This document shows, in pieces, positions 33,758-42,088 of a DNA stretch of 64,000 nt; the stretch's first letter is position 1; each line of letters begins with the position of its first letter. The position numbers and the translations under genes are program-made. Origin of the DNA: Embleya hyalina. GTDB taxonomy: Bacteria; Actinomycetota; Actinomycetes; Streptomycetales; Streptomycetaceae. The stretch lies in assembly GCF_003967355.1 (NCBI RefSeq), contig NZ_BIFH01000029.1, positions 1 to 64,000 on the forward strand, in the 5' to 3' direction. The notes under the pieces were generated by a model that had not been told where the DNA came from, searched no databases, and was given only the letters and a program-made list of their open reading frames with translations.

Positions 33758-33777
33758 CAATTCCCGCAAGGGAATTG
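33758..33777. promoter_or_regulatory. Operator candidate for the MmyB-type regulator
   Basis: CAATTCCCGCAAGGGAATTG: perfect 8-bp arms around GCAA, in the 159-bp divergent gap, 33 bp before the regulator's ATG. AATTCCC is rare in this GC-rich context, which makes chance unlikely. Confidence 0.75.
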
Positions 33778-33810
33778 CCCGCGGTGCTCGCACCTGCCTA
33801 GAACTGCCCC

Positions 33811-34611
33811 ATGAGCACGATCACCCACGGCCTGGAATTCCCCGCCGAACTGCGACGCCGGCGTCTCGCACGGCGGCTCAGCCAGTTGGAGCTCGCCGCC
33901 CGCGCGGGAACCTCCCAGCGGCACCTGAGCTTCATCGAGAGCGGTCGGTCCCGGCCCGGCCGGACCATGATCATCCGGCTCGCCGAATCCCTCGAACTGT
34001 CCCTGCGCGAGCGCAACGCGCTGTTGCACACCGCCGGCTTCGCGCCGGTGTTCCCCGAGTCCGACTGGGACGCCCCGATGATGCGGCCGGTCCAGGAGGC
34101 ACTGGGCGCGGTGATCGAGGGCCATCTGCCCTATCCGGCGATGGTGTTGCGTCCGTACGGGCAGATCGTGGCGGCGAACGCGGCGATCGACGTGCTCACC
34201 GACGGCGCGGCCCCGGAACTGCTCGGGCAGCCGATGAACATGTTGCGGCTGATGCTGCATCCGCAGGGCATGGCGCCGCGCGTGGAGAACCTGGCCACGT
34301 GGGGCCATCACGTGCTGGAGAACATGCGGGCCCGGGCGCTGCGCAGCCCCGATCCGCTGCTCGACACGTTCATCGAGGAGTTGCGCGGCTACGTCCCGAG
34401 CCCGGAACCGGGTCCCGACCACCTCGGCTTCGCGGTACCGCTGCGGCTGTGGGACACGGCGAGCGGGGTCGAGTTGCGCCTGCTCACCACGCTCACCTCG
34501 TTCGCGACGGCGACCGACGTCACCGTGTCCGAACTCCACCTCGAGGCGTTCCTGCCCGCCGACGAGGCGACCGCGACCGCCCTGCGCCGTCGCGCCGCCG
34601 AACGCGCGTGA
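33811..34611 (+). CDS. XRE regulator with MmyB-like ligand domain
   Basis: A 266-residue regulator. Residues about 10-70 form the XRE helix-turn-helix (RRLSQLELAARAGTSQRHLS, FIESGRSRPGRTMI); the rest is the MmyB-like PAS-type domain (MVLRPYGQIVAANAAIDVLT, then NMLRLMLHPQGMAPRVENLA), which binds fatty-acid-like or other small ligands in relatives. Length is standard. It is divergent from an MDR oxidoreductase and probably represses it through the palindrome at 33758-33777. Confidence 0.92.
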   Translation: MSTITHGLEFPAELRRRRLARRLSQLELAARAGTSQRHLSFIESGRSRPGRTMIIRLAESLELSLRERNALLHTAGFAPVFPESDWDAPMMRPVQEALGAVIEGHLPYPAMVLRPYGQIVAANAAIDVLTDGAAPELLGQPMNMLRLMLHPQGMAPRVENLATWGHHVLENMRARALRSPDPLLDTFIEELRGYVPSPEPGPDHLGFAVPLRLWDTASGVELRLLTTLTSFATATDVTVSELHLEAFLPADEATATALRRRAAERA

Positions 34612-34649
34612 GCCCGCGCGGGCCGGCCGCCCCGAAAACGTACGAAACC

Positions 34650-34681
34650 GCCGTGCCGCCCCGGATTCGGGACGGCACGGC
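34650..34681. terminator. Bidirectional terminator, 14-bp stem
   Basis: Arms 34650-34663 and 34668-34681 pair over 14 bp with one mismatch around a GATT loop, between the converging MmyB-type regulator and nrdB. Confidence 0.8.
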
Positions 34682-34710
34682 GGTGGTGTACCCGGGCACG
34701 CGGACCCGGG

Positions 34711-35709
34711 TCAGAAGTCCTCGTCGAAGGAGACCGATCCGGTGACCGCGACCTGGTAGGCCGACACCCGCCGCTCGAAGAAGTTCGACAACTCCTGGAC
34801 GTCCTGGAGTTCCATGAAGCCGAACGGGTTCGCCGAGCCGTACACCGGCGCCATGCCCAGCTGGGCGAGCCGCCGGTCGGCGACGTGCTCGAGGTAGGAG
34901 CGCATGTCGGCGACGGTCATCCCGGACACCCCGCCCTGGAGCAGGTCCTCGGCGAACGCCGTCTCCGCGTCCACCGCCTCCGCCAGCATCCGCCGTACGT
35001 CCTCGGCGAGTTCGTCGTCGAACAGGTCGGGCTCCTCGGCCCGCACCGTCTCGACCACGGAGAACGCGAAGTCCATGTGCGCGGACTCGTCGCGGAAGAC
35101 CCAGTTGGTCCCCGAGGCGAGGCCGTTGAGCAGCCCGCGCGAGCGCAGGAAGTACACGTAGGCGAAGGCGCCGTAGAAGAACAGCCCCTCGATGCACGCC
35201 GCGAAACAGATCAGGTTGAGCAGGAACTGCCGCCGGTCGTCCCGCGATTCGAGCCGGTCCAGGCCCATCGCCGAGTCGATCCAACGGAAGCAGAACTCCG
35301 CCTTGCGCCGGATCGACGGGATGTGCTCGACCGCGGCGAACGCCTGCTCGCGCTCCTCGTGGTCGGGCATGTAGGTGTCGAGCAGCGTCAGGTAGAACTG
35401 CACATGGACGGCCTCTTCGAAGAGCTGCCGCGACAGATACAGCCGCCCTTCGGGCGAGTTGATGTGCCGGTACAGGTTCAGCACCAGGTTGTTCGCCACG
35501 ATCGTGTCGCCGGTCGCGAAGAACGCGACCAGGCGCTGCACGAGGTGCCGCTCCGCCGGGCTGAGCCGGTCCAGGTCGGCGAGGTCGCTGTGCAGGTCGA
35601 CCTCTTCGACCGTCCAGGTGTTGCGGATCGCCGCGCGGTACTTCTCGTAGAAGTCCGGGTACCGCATCGGGCGCAGCGTGAGGTTCATTCCGGGGTCGAG
35701 CAGGCTCAC
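34711..35709 (-). CDS. nrdB: Class I ribonucleotide reductase, beta subunit
   Basis: A 332-residue diiron protein that stores the radical for ribonucleotide reduction. Ligands are visible in TGDTIVANN (Asp), LFEEAVHVQFY (Glu, His), ACIEGLFFYG (Glu) and FRDESAHMDFA (Glu, His). Tyr four residues after the His in HVQFY is placed like the radical Tyr of E. coli NrdB, so a Tyr-radical enzyme is likely. GTG at 35709 is chosen: it overlaps the nrdA stop as GTGA and has GAGG 7 nt upstream. It is the last gene of the riboswitch-controlled nrdAB transcript; no third gene like the nrdS regulator known from S. coelicolor follows. Confidence 0.93.
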   Translation of the reverse strand: MSLLDPGMNLTLRPMRYPDFYEKYRAAIRNTWTVEEVDLHSDLADLDRLSPAERHLVQRLVAFFATGDTIVANNLVLNLYRHINSPEGRLYLSRQLFEEAVHVQFYLTLLDTYMPDHEEREQAFAAVEHIPSIRRKAEFCFRWIDSAMGLDRLESRDDRRQFLLNLICFAACIEGLFFYGAFAYVYFLRSRGLLNGLASGTNWVFRDESAHMDFAFSVVETVRAEEPDLFDDELAEDVRRMLAEAVDAETAFAEDLLQGGVSGMTVADMRSYLEHVADRRLAQLGMAPVYGSANPFGFMELQDVQELSNFFERRVSAYQVAVTGSVSFDEDF

Positions 35710-38057
35710 GTGCACGCCTCACATGCTTCGGGGTTCTCCAGCGAGCAGGCGATGACCTCGAGGTCGGAGATCTCCTCGACCGGCGCGGCGGACGCCTGCG
35801 CGGGCACGGTCGCCTGCTGGATGCGCGTCGCGGGGCGCGAGCGCAGGTAGTACGTGGTCTTCAAACCGGTGGACCACGCGTAGCGGTACATCGAGGAAAG
35901 CTTGCCGATGGTCGGGTCGGCCATGAACAGGTTCAGCGACTGCGACTGGTCGATGTACGGCGAGCGGGCCGCCGCCAGGTCGATCAGCGCGCGCTGCGGC
36001 AGTTCCCAAGCGGTGCGGTACAACTCCCGCACGTCGTCCGGGAGTTCGGCGATGCCCTGAACCGAGCCCTCGGCGCGCTTGATCCGGTCGCGCACCTCGG
36101 GGGTCCACAGGCCGCGGGCCTTGAGCTCGCGCACCAGGTAGCCGTTGATCTGCAGGAACTCGCCGGAGAGCGTCTCGCGCTTGAACAGGTTGGACACCTG
36201 CGGCTCGATGCACTCGTAGGCGCCCGCGATGGAGGCGATGGTCGCGGTCGGCGCGATCGCCACGAGCAGCGAGTTGCGCAGCCCGTGCTCGGCCACGCGG
36301 GTGCGCAGCGCGTCCCAGCGCTTGGTCTGCGTCGGGTACACGCCCTCCCACAGGTCCGGCTGGAGCCGGCCGCGCGCGGCGTGCGTCTCGGCGTAGGCCG
36401 GGTGCGGGCCGTGTACCTCGGCGAGCGCCGAGGAGGTCTCGAGCGCGGTGAGGTAGATCTCCTCGGAGATCAGCGTGGACAACTCGCGCGCCTCGGCCGA
36501 GTCGAACGGCAGGCCGAGCGTGAAGAACACGTCCTGCAGGCCCATCAGCCCCAGGCCCACCGGGCGCCAGCGCGGGTTGGACGCGGCGGCCTGGTCGGTC
36601 GGGTAGTAGTTGATGTCGATCACGCGGTCGAGGAAGATCACCGCGGTGCGCACCGTGGCGCGCAGCTTGTCCCAGTCCACGCCCTCGCCGGCGACCACGT
36701 GCGCGCCGAGGTTGACCGAGCCGAGGTTGCACACGGCGGTCTCGCCGTCGCTGGTGACCTCCAGGATCTCGGTGCACAGGTTGGACAGGTGCACCACGTT
36801 GCCCGGCTCGGCGGCCTGGTTGCAGGTCCGGTTGGCGGCGTCCTTGAAGGTCATCCAGCCGTTGCCGGTCTGCGCGAGCGTGCGCATCATCCGGGCGTAC
36901 AGGTCGCGCGCGGGCATCTGCCGGACGAACCGGCCGTCCCGCTCGGCGGCTTCGTACACCTTGTCGAACTCGGGGCCCCACAGGTCGGGCAGCTCGGGCA
37001 GCTCGTTCGGGTCGAACAGCGACCAGACGCCGTCCTCCTCGACGCGGCGCATGAACAGGTCCGGCACCCAGTTGGCCAGGTTGAGGTTGTGCGCGCGACG
37101 CGCGTCCTCGCCGGTGTTCTCCCGCAGTTCGAGGAACTCCAGGATGTCGGGGTGCCAGGTCTCCAGGTACACGCAGGCCGCGCCCTTGCGCCGGCCGCCC
37201 TGGTTGACCGCGGCCACCGACGAGTCGAGGGTCTTCAGCCACGGCACGATGCCGTTGGAGTGCCCGTTGGTGCCCCGGATCAGCGAGCCGCGCGAGCGCA
37301 CCCGCGACCAGGCCACGCCGATGCCGCCGGCGAACTTCGACAGCCGGGCGATCCGCCCGTACATGTCGTAGATCGACTCCAGCTCGTCCTTGGGCGAGTC
37401 GAGCAGGTAGCACGAGGACATCTGGGTGTGCACGGTGCCCGAGTTGAACAGCGTCGGCGAGCTGGGCAGGTAGGCCAGCGAGGACATCAACCGGTAGAAG
37501 CCGATCGCCTCGCCCGGCTCCCTGGACAGACCGCACGCCACGCGCAGCAGGAAGTGCTGCGGGGTCTCGACCACCTTGCGCGAGACGGGGTGGCGCAGCA
37601 GGTAGCGGTCGTAGACGGTGCGCAGACCGAAGTACTCGAAGCGGCGGTCGCCGTCGGCGTCGACGGCGGCGTCCAGCTCGGCGGCGTGCGCGGCGACGAA
37701 CGCCGCGGTCTCCGCGCCGATGACGCCCTCGCGCCGGCCGAGCGCGATGCCGGCGCTGAAGGAGGTGACGCCTGCCTCGGCGGCCTCGTCGGCGATCCGG
37801 CCGGCCAGCAGGCGCGCGGCGAGCCGCGAGTAGGCGGGCTCCTCCGCGATCAGCTCGGCGGCGGTGCGCACGGCCAGGTCGGCCGCCGCGCCGCGGTCCG
37901 CACCCTCGTTCAGACCCGCGACGACCCGGCGGACGACCCGATCCGGATCGACCTCCGGCAGATCGCGCGCCTGGGTGCGCACCAGGGTGGCAAGGCGGTC
38001 CTCGGGGCTCTCGTCGACCCGCATCCGGGTCGCGCCCACGCTGTCCACAACGGTCAC
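35706..38057 (-). CDS. nrdA: Class I ribonucleotide reductase, alpha subunit
   Basis: A 783-residue catalytic subunit reducing ribonucleoside diphosphates. SSCYLLDS and AVCNLGSVNLGA supply the active-site cysteines, GVAWSRVRSRGS and ECIEPQVSNLFKRETLSGEF are standard core motifs, and the C-terminal CEACT carries the swinging redox pair. The N-terminal 110 residues are helical but I see no clear ATP-cone, so overall dATP control may be absent. GTG at 38057 has GGAGAGAG 5 nt upstream; a cobalamin riboswitch lies just before. In Streptomyces such class I enzymes back up a B12-dependent class II enzyme, and that gene would lie elsewhere. Confidence 0.95.
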   Translation of the reverse strand: MTVVDSVGATRMRVDESPEDRLATLVRTQARDLPEVDPDRVVRRVVAGLNEGADRGAAADLAVRTAAELIAEEPAYSRLAARLLAGRIADEAAEAGVTSFSAGIALGRREGVIGAETAAFVAAHAAELDAAVDADGDRRFEYFGLRTVYDRYLLRHPVSRKVVETPQHFLLRVACGLSREPGEAIGFYRLMSSLAYLPSSPTLFNSGTVHTQMSSCYLLDSPKDELESIYDMYGRIARLSKFAGGIGVAWSRVRSRGSLIRGTNGHSNGIVPWLKTLDSSVAAVNQGGRRKGAACVYLETWHPDILEFLELRENTGEDARRAHNLNLANWVPDLFMRRVEEDGVWSLFDPNELPELPDLWGPEFDKVYEAAERDGRFVRQMPARDLYARMMRTLAQTGNGWMTFKDAANRTCNQAAEPGNVVHLSNLCTEILEVTSDGETAVCNLGSVNLGAHVVAGEGVDWDKLRATVRTAVIFLDRVIDINYYPTDQAAASNPRWRPVGLGLMGLQDVFFTLGLPFDSAEARELSTLISEEIYLTALETSSALAEVHGPHPAYAETHAARGRLQPDLWEGVYPTQTKRWDALRTRVAEHGLRNSLLVAIAPTATIASIAGAYECIEPQVSNLFKRETLSGEFLQINGYLVRELKARGLWTPEVRDRIKRAEGSVQGIAELPDDVRELYRTAWELPQRALIDLAAARSPYIDQSQSLNLFMADPTIGKLSSMYRYAWSTGLKTTYYLRSRPATRIQQATVPAQASAAPVEEISDLEVIACSLENPEACEACT

Positions 38058-38093
38058 GTGCTCTCTCCTCGCGAGCTCGTACGTACAGGTGAC

Positions 38094-38113
38094 CCCACGC
38101 CCGAAGGCGCGGG
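38094..38113 (-). promoter_or_regulatory. Hairpin between riboswitch and nrdA ribosome site
   Basis: In the transcript, CCCGCGCC-UUCG-GGCGUGGG forms an 8-bp stem (one G-U pair) with a stable UUCG tetraloop, 37 nt before the nrdA GTG and just 3' of the B12 box. It is well placed to be part of the expression platform, affecting termination or ribosome access. Confidence 0.55.
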
Positions 38114-38325
38114 CAGCCGGCAGGTATTCGGACTCGCGGGCATGCCGGGGCACCGCCGGGCACGGCGTGTGCCCGGTGGTCCGCGGAGTGCCTAAGGGTC
38201 GTCGCTTCCCGTACGCCCTTCGGCGTCCGGCGCTCCATGACGACTTTCGTTCCCGCTCACCGCTGCGGGGGCAGTTCCGGCCTCGCACCGGATTCCCTCT
38301 TGCCTCGCCTTCCCGGAAACTTTCG
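38110..38325 (-). ncRNA. Cobalamin (B12) riboswitch
   Basis: Read on the minus strand, the leader has the conserved cobalamin aptamer parts in order: GGGAAUCCGGUGCGAGGCC (38281-38299), the core AACUGCCCCCGCAGCGGU (38259-38276), and after about 120 nt the B12 box GAGUCCGAAUACCUGCC (38119-38135). Spacing and order match the class. Position directly upstream of class I nrdA agrees with the known Streptomyces arrangement, in which adenosylcobalamin shuts off the oxygen-dependent reductase. Aptamer ends are approximate. Confidence 0.92.
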
Positions 38326-38347
38326 GTCGGGCGAACCAGCTGCGTCG

Positions 38348-38366
38348 CAGAGCATATATGTAGTGG
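38348..38366 (-). promoter_or_regulatory. Candidate promoter for the nrdAB leader
   Basis: On the minus strand CACTACATATATGCTCTGC is a lone AT-rich patch with -10-like hexamers (TACATA or TATGCT), about 25-35 bp before the aptamer start. No convincing -35 was identified. Confidence 0.35.
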
Positions 38367-38719
38367 CGGGGTGGTCGTCGCACCCCCAGGTGTTGTGTCA
38401 CGTCCTGATTCCCGGCGTGTCACGGTTCGCCGGAGACGTGCCCTGGTGGTACGGCCGGCGAACAATGCGACGCGCGTCGAGCGCGCCGAACACCCGCTCC
38501 CCCGGCGGACGTCCGGGCCCACCGGGCCCGCGCGGGCCGCGCGAGGCGGGATCGGGGGCGGCGGGAGCGCGGCGGGACCGGACCGGACCGACGGTGGATC
38601 GCGCGTCGGCCGGTGCGCCGATCGGTCGGCGAATTCCTTCCTCGCCGGGCGTGTCGGGGGGCGCGTGACAAGAAGCACATCGTGTCGCGGGCGGTGCCGA
38701 TCCGCGCCGCGCGGCCGGC

Positions 38720-38908
38720 TCACGGGCGACGCGTGCGCGGGCTCGGTCCGGGCGGGCGGGCGTGCCGGGGCGGGCTGCCCTGCGGTCGATCCGTCGGCCG
38801 GGGTACCTCCCGGCCCGAGTCGCGCCATTCGGCGACCAGCGCCTCGTACACGGGGGTCTCGAACGTCTCGGTGGGCCACGGCCCGAACGGTGCCCGCAGG
38901 ATCTTCAT
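38720..38908 (-). CDS. Small hypothetical protein, 62 aa
   Basis: A 62-residue peptide starting MKILRAPFGPWPTETFETPV, followed by EALVAEWRDSGREVPRPTDR and a Pro/Arg-rich tail. The compact N-terminal 40 residues look like a real small protein; the tail may be non-conserved. No strong ribosome site. No domain recognised. Confidence 0.45.
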   Translation of the reverse strand: MKILRAPFGPWPTETFETPVYEALVAEWRDSGREVPRPTDRPQGSPPRHARPPGPSPRTRRP

Positions 38909-39120
38909 GCCGATCCAACCGCACGAGTGGGCGCGAAGTAACCACCAACCGAGTGATGCCACTCGGTCGATTGACGGCCCACCTCCGGGTCGGGCCGCCC
39001 GCGCCGACGCCGGGTCGCCGACGGGTCGCCGCCGCACGGGGCGAGCGGCCCCGACGGCCCGTGCGGGTCGAAGACCACGACGCCTCGGCCGGCCGAGGCG
39101 CCCGACTCGGGTTCGGCGTT

Positions 39121-39813
39121 CTACTCGGCCGTTCCCGGTCGCGGGTAGGCCGCGGCGCGAAGGTCGGTGAAGGCTTCGGCGAGGGCCGCGGCCGTCCAGT
39201 GGGCGTTCAGGCCGCTGGGGTTGGGAAGTACCCAGATTCCGGTGTCGTCGATCGTCTCCGACTGGCGGCCGACCACCGCCTTGGGGCGGCCGAAGCCGGT
39301 CCGGTACGCGCCGATGCCCAGCACCGCCAACCAGGCCGGTCGGTACCGACGCACCTTCGCGGTGAGCGCCAGGCCGCCGGCCCGGTACTCCTCCTTCGTC
39401 AACTCGTCGGCGCGCGCGGTGGTTCGGGCCACCACGTTGGTGATGCCGAGGCCGAGCGCGGTCAACTCGCGCTGCGCGGCGGGCTCGATCAGGCGCGGGG
39501 TGAACCCCGAGGCGTACAGGGCCGGCCAGAACCGGTTGCCGGGACGGGCGAAGTGCCGCCCGGTGGCGCCCGACCAGAGCCCGGGGTTGATCCCGCAGAA
39601 CAACACCCGCAGGTTCGGCGCGATCACGTCCGGGATGCTCCGACCGTGTGCGGCGGCCAACTCGTCGGCGGTGGGGTTGCGTCCGGGCGGGATCGGCAGC
39701 ACGATCGGCGCGGCGGCATCGGTCCTCGCGCCCGCGTTGCCCGCGCCCGCCTTGCCCGCGCCGGCCCCGGCCGCCCGCGCCCGGTCCGTCCCCGCCTCGT
39801 CCCCGCGGCTCAC
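39121..39813 (-). CDS. mug: G/U mismatch-specific DNA glycosylase (Mug type)
   Basis: A 230-residue uracil-DNA-glycosylase superfamily protein that removes uracil or thymine opposite G. After a 45-residue Ala/Gly linker-like start, the catalytic motif is VLFCGINPGLWSGATGRHFA (GINPG) and the second motif is VLPNPSGLNAHW; GNRFWPALYASG lies between. GTG at 39813 overlaps the stop of the upstream GNAT gene (GTGA), so a later start near residue 45 is possible but the overlap favours this one. Confidence 0.9.
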   Translation of the reverse strand: MSRGDEAGTDRARAAGAGAGKAGAGNAGARTDAAAPIVLPIPPGRNPTADELAAAHGRSIPDVIAPNLRVLFCGINPGLWSGATGRHFARPGNRFWPALYASGFTPRLIEPAAQRELTALGLGITNVVARTTARADELTKEEYRAGGLALTAKVRRYRPAWLAVLGIGAYRTGFGRPKAVVGRQSETIDDTGIWVLPNPSGLNAHWTAAALAEAFTDLRAAAYPRPGTAE

Positions 39814-40634
39814 GGCGCCTCCGCGATCAGCGCCGTCCCCACCGAGCGGAAGCCGATCCGGTCGTATATCCGCGCGACGTCCTCGTCCCCCGCGCTCAGG
39901 AACACCGTCTCGCTCCCGTCCGCCAGCGCGTGCCGGGCCAACTCCCAGGTCACCGCCGCCGCGAGGCCGCTGCGCCGGGCCGCCGGGAGGGTGGCCACGC
40001 CGACGATCTCGGTCGTGTCGTGCAGGTGCTGGTAGCTGCCCACACACAGCGGCCCGGCCGGGCTGTACGCCGCGAACATCACCGTCTCGCCGCTGCGCAA
40101 CCGCTCGTTGAGGTAGGACAGCAGGCTCGGATCCTGGCCCAGCGCGGCGGTGTCCCGCTCGGCCGGCCCGTCGGAGCCGGGCGCGGTCCCGGGGTTGGCG
40201 AAGCCGACCGCCGCGACGCTGTGCACGATCGCCAGGTCGGTGGCGTCCGCGCGGATCTGCCGCAGTGTCACCAGGTCCGGCAGGCCCGGGCGGTCGACCG
40301 GGTGCTCGTCCGGGTCGAGCACCATCAGCGGATGCTCGTGTACATGCAGTTCGGCCTCGATCGCGGCCGCCCGCAGCGCGGGGGTGGTCTCGTGGACCCA
40401 TTCGAACGTCTCGGGCACTTTCAACTCTCTCTGCCGCGCCCGCACCGCGCGCACGTCCGCGACGGTGGGCTCGGCGAGGCCGCCGAGCGTGGGTCGGGCA
40501 TAGTAGGGCCACCCTTCGCCCTCCCGGACGAACAGCGTCAGCGCGCCGATCGCCTCGGCGCGGGTGAACCGGCGGGGCACCGCGTCGTAGAAGATCTCCA
40601 GATGCGCGCGCAGTTCCGCGGCGGACTTCGGCAT
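39810..40634 (-). CDS. GNAT-family acetyltransferase, 274 aa
   Basis: An N-terminal module of about 110 residues (MPKSAAELRAHLEIFYDAVP ... VREGEGWPYYARPTLGG) precedes a C-terminal GNAT domain with SYQHLHDTTEIVGVATLPAA, then RRSGLAAAVTWELARHAL and EDVARIYDRIGFRSVGTALI. The two-part layout suggests a distinct subfamily. Substrate unknown. It is coupled to the mug gene downstream, and lies 5 bp from the MarR gene upstream, so the three (marR, GNAT, mug) form one transcript. Confidence 0.85.
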   Translation of the reverse strand: MPKSAAELRAHLEIFYDAVPRRFTRAEAIGALTLFVREGEGWPYYARPTLGGLAEPTVADVRAVRARQRELKVPETFEWVHETTPALRAAAIEAELHVHEHPLMVLDPDEHPVDRPGLPDLVTLRQIRADATDLAIVHSVAAVGFANPGTAPGSDGPAERDTAALGQDPSLLSYLNERLRSGETVMFAAYSPAGPLCVGSYQHLHDTTEIVGVATLPAARRSGLAAAVTWELARHALADGSETVFLSAGDEDVARIYDRIGFRSVGTALIAEAP

Positions 40635-40639
40635 GCGGG

Positions 40640-41119
40640 TCAGTGTGGCACGCCCGTCGGCACCGGTTCGGCCCGGTGTCCGAAGCCCGCCTGCACCCCG
40701 AAGCCCGCCTTCAACCGGCCCAGGAGTTCGGACAGTCGCTCGGCGTCCTCGTCCGGCCAGTCGGCCAGCCGCTCGGCGATCACCGCGAGCCGGCTCTCGG
40801 TGGCGCGGTCGACCACGGCGCGCCCCTCCGGGGTGAGCCCGAGCAGCACCGACCGGCCGTCGCGCGGGTCCGGGCGGCGGGCCACCCAGCCGTGTTCGAC
40901 CAGGTGCGCGAGGTGTCGGCTGACCACCGACATGTCCAGGTCGAGGAGTTCGGCCACACGTCCGGCGCGCAGCGGTTCGGCGCTGCGGCCGAGGACGAAC
41001 AGGACCGCGGAGCCGGGCGGCAGACTGCCGGGCGGGACGGCCTTGGCGAGGCCGCGGTGTACGCCGACGATGCCTTCGAGCTCGGCGAGCAGGTGCCGAC
41101 AGGCTTCCCTGGTGGCCAT
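40640..41119 (-). CDS. MarR-family regulator
   Basis: A 159-residue winged-helix regulator: GSAVLFVLGRSAEPLRAGRV, ELLDLDMSVVSRHLAHLVEH (recognition helix) and the wing ARRPDPRDGRSVLLGLTPEG are all standard. AAGGAG precedes ATG. It is divergent from an amidohydrolase, and the 183-bp gap contains two GTTG-N7-CAAC palindromes. It probably controls itself and the divergent gene in response to a small aromatic or lipophilic ligand. Confidence 0.92.
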   Translation of the reverse strand: MATREACRHLLAELEGIVGVHRGLAKAVPPGSLPPGSAVLFVLGRSAEPLRAGRVAELLDLDMSVVSRHLAHLVEHGWVARRPDPRDGRSVLLGLTPEGRAVVDRATESRLAVIAERLADWPDEDAERLSELLGRLKAGFGVQAGFGHRAEPVPTGVPH

Positions 41120-41176
41120 GGCGGCTCGCTCCTTCCTGTGCGCGGGCGGTCGTACGCCCGCGCCGCGGCGATTTTC

Positions 41177-41191
41177 GTTGCCTGTCACAAC
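41177..41191. promoter_or_regulatory. MarR operator candidate (site 1)
   Basis: GTTGCCTGTCACAAC: arms GTTG/CAAC spaced by 7 bp, 58 bp upstream of the MarR start. The same arms and spacing recur at 41206-41220. Confidence 0.55.
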
Positions 41192-41205
41192 CATAGAAGA
41201 AATTA

Positions 41206-41220
41206 GTTGCATTCGACAAC
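41206..41220. promoter_or_regulatory. MarR operator candidate (site 2)
   Basis: GTTGCATTCGACAAC: arms GTTG/CAAC with 7-bp centre, extended by one pair on each side (A...T). It begins 29 bp after site 1, inside an AT-rich promoter-like patch. Confidence 0.6.
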
Positions 41221-41302
41221 TTCTCCGTTCGGCGAACCCGGCGCATCCATCCGGCGCCCGGGTACGGTATGCGGCGTTCCCGCAGCCGACGGAGGGCCCG
41301 CC

Positions 41303-42070
41303 GTGTCCGGATCGCCCGCTCGTCGCGTGTTCGACGCGCACCTGCACATCGTCGACCCGCGTTTCCCGCTCGTCGCCGACCACGGATACCTGCCGCCGAC
41401 CTTCACCGCGGTCGACTACCTGGCCCGCGCCGTCCCGCTCGGCGTGACCGGCGGCGCGGTGGTGTCCGGCTCCTTCCAGGGCTTCGACCAGACCTACCTC
41501 CTCGACGCACTGGCCCGACTCGGCCCCGCCTTCGTCGGGGTGACCCGACTGCCGCCCGAGGTGTCCGACCGGCAAATCACCGAACTGGACGCGGCCGGCG
41601 TGCGGGCGATCCGGTTCAACGTCCGGCGTGGCGGCTCGGCGACGCTCGAGCACCTGGACCGACTCGCCCGCCGGGTCCACGAGATCGCCGGGTGGCATGC
41701 CGAGCTGTACCTCGACGCCCGCGATCTGCCCGACCTGCTGCCGGTGTTGACCGCGCTGCCGAGGGTGGGCATCGACCACCTCGGCCTGTCCCGGGAGGGC
41801 CTGCCGCATCTGCTGCGTCTGGTCGAACACGGCGCCCGGGTCAAGGCCACCGGCTTCGGCCGGGTCGACGCGGACGTAGCCGCGACGCTGCGCGCCGTCG
41901 CCGCCGTCGACCCTCGGGCCCTGCTCGCCGGCACCGACCTGCCCTCGACCCGCGCGCCCCGCCCGTTCCGGGACACCGATCTCGACCTGATCGCCGACTC
42001 GGTCGGGCCGGACCTGGCCGCCGCCGTCCTGTACGACAACGCGCACGCCCTCTACCGCCCGCGCGGCTAG
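41303..42070 (+). CDS. Amidohydrolase (TIM-barrel dicarboxylate-lactonase type)
   Basis: A 255-residue metal-type hydrolase of the amidohydrolase-2 family. FDAHLHIVDPRFPLV gives the HxH motif on strand 1; later VGIDHLGL holds a His on the barrel and LLAGTDLPSTRAPR the late Asp. It resembles 2-pyrone-4,6-dicarboxylate lactonases and related small hydrolases. GTG with GGAGGG 6-7 nt upstream. Likely under the divergent MarR regulator. Substrate not known. Confidence 0.88.
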   Translation: MSGSPARRVFDAHLHIVDPRFPLVADHGYLPPTFTAVDYLARAVPLGVTGGAVVSGSFQGFDQTYLLDALARLGPAFVGVTRLPPEVSDRQITELDAAGVRAIRFNVRRGGSATLEHLDRLARRVHEIAGWHAELYLDARDLPDLLPVLTALPRVGIDHLGLSREGLPHLLRLVEHGARVKATGFGRVDADVAATLRAVAAVDPRALLAGTDLPSTRAPRPFRDTDLDLIADSVGPDLAAAVLYDNAHALYRPRG

Positions 42071-42088
42071 CGGATCCCGGTGGGCCCC

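Larger units (their letters stand above)
38058..38719. other. 662-bp leader and gap upstream of nrdA
   Basis: The left part (38058-38325) is the untranslated nrdA leader with the cobalamin riboswitch and a small hairpin. The middle (38340-38370) has an AT-rich patch likely to be the promoter. From 38420 to 38719 no gene or clear signal was found on either strand; the bases are GC-rich without repeats of note. Confidence 0.7.

Noticed and set aside
36285-38195. 636-codon plus-strand frame opposite nrdA
   Set aside because: Antisense shadow; composition (Val/Gly/Arg/His-rich) has no domain and no start signal.
35719-38238. 839-codon frame overlapping nrdA in another frame
   Set aside because: Arg/Pro/Gly-rich shadow of nrdA caused by codon bias; it would also run through the riboswitch.
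38720-40035. Long plus-strand frame across 37864-40035
   Set aside because: Spans the riboswitch, promoter and the mug gene antisense; no family resemblance.
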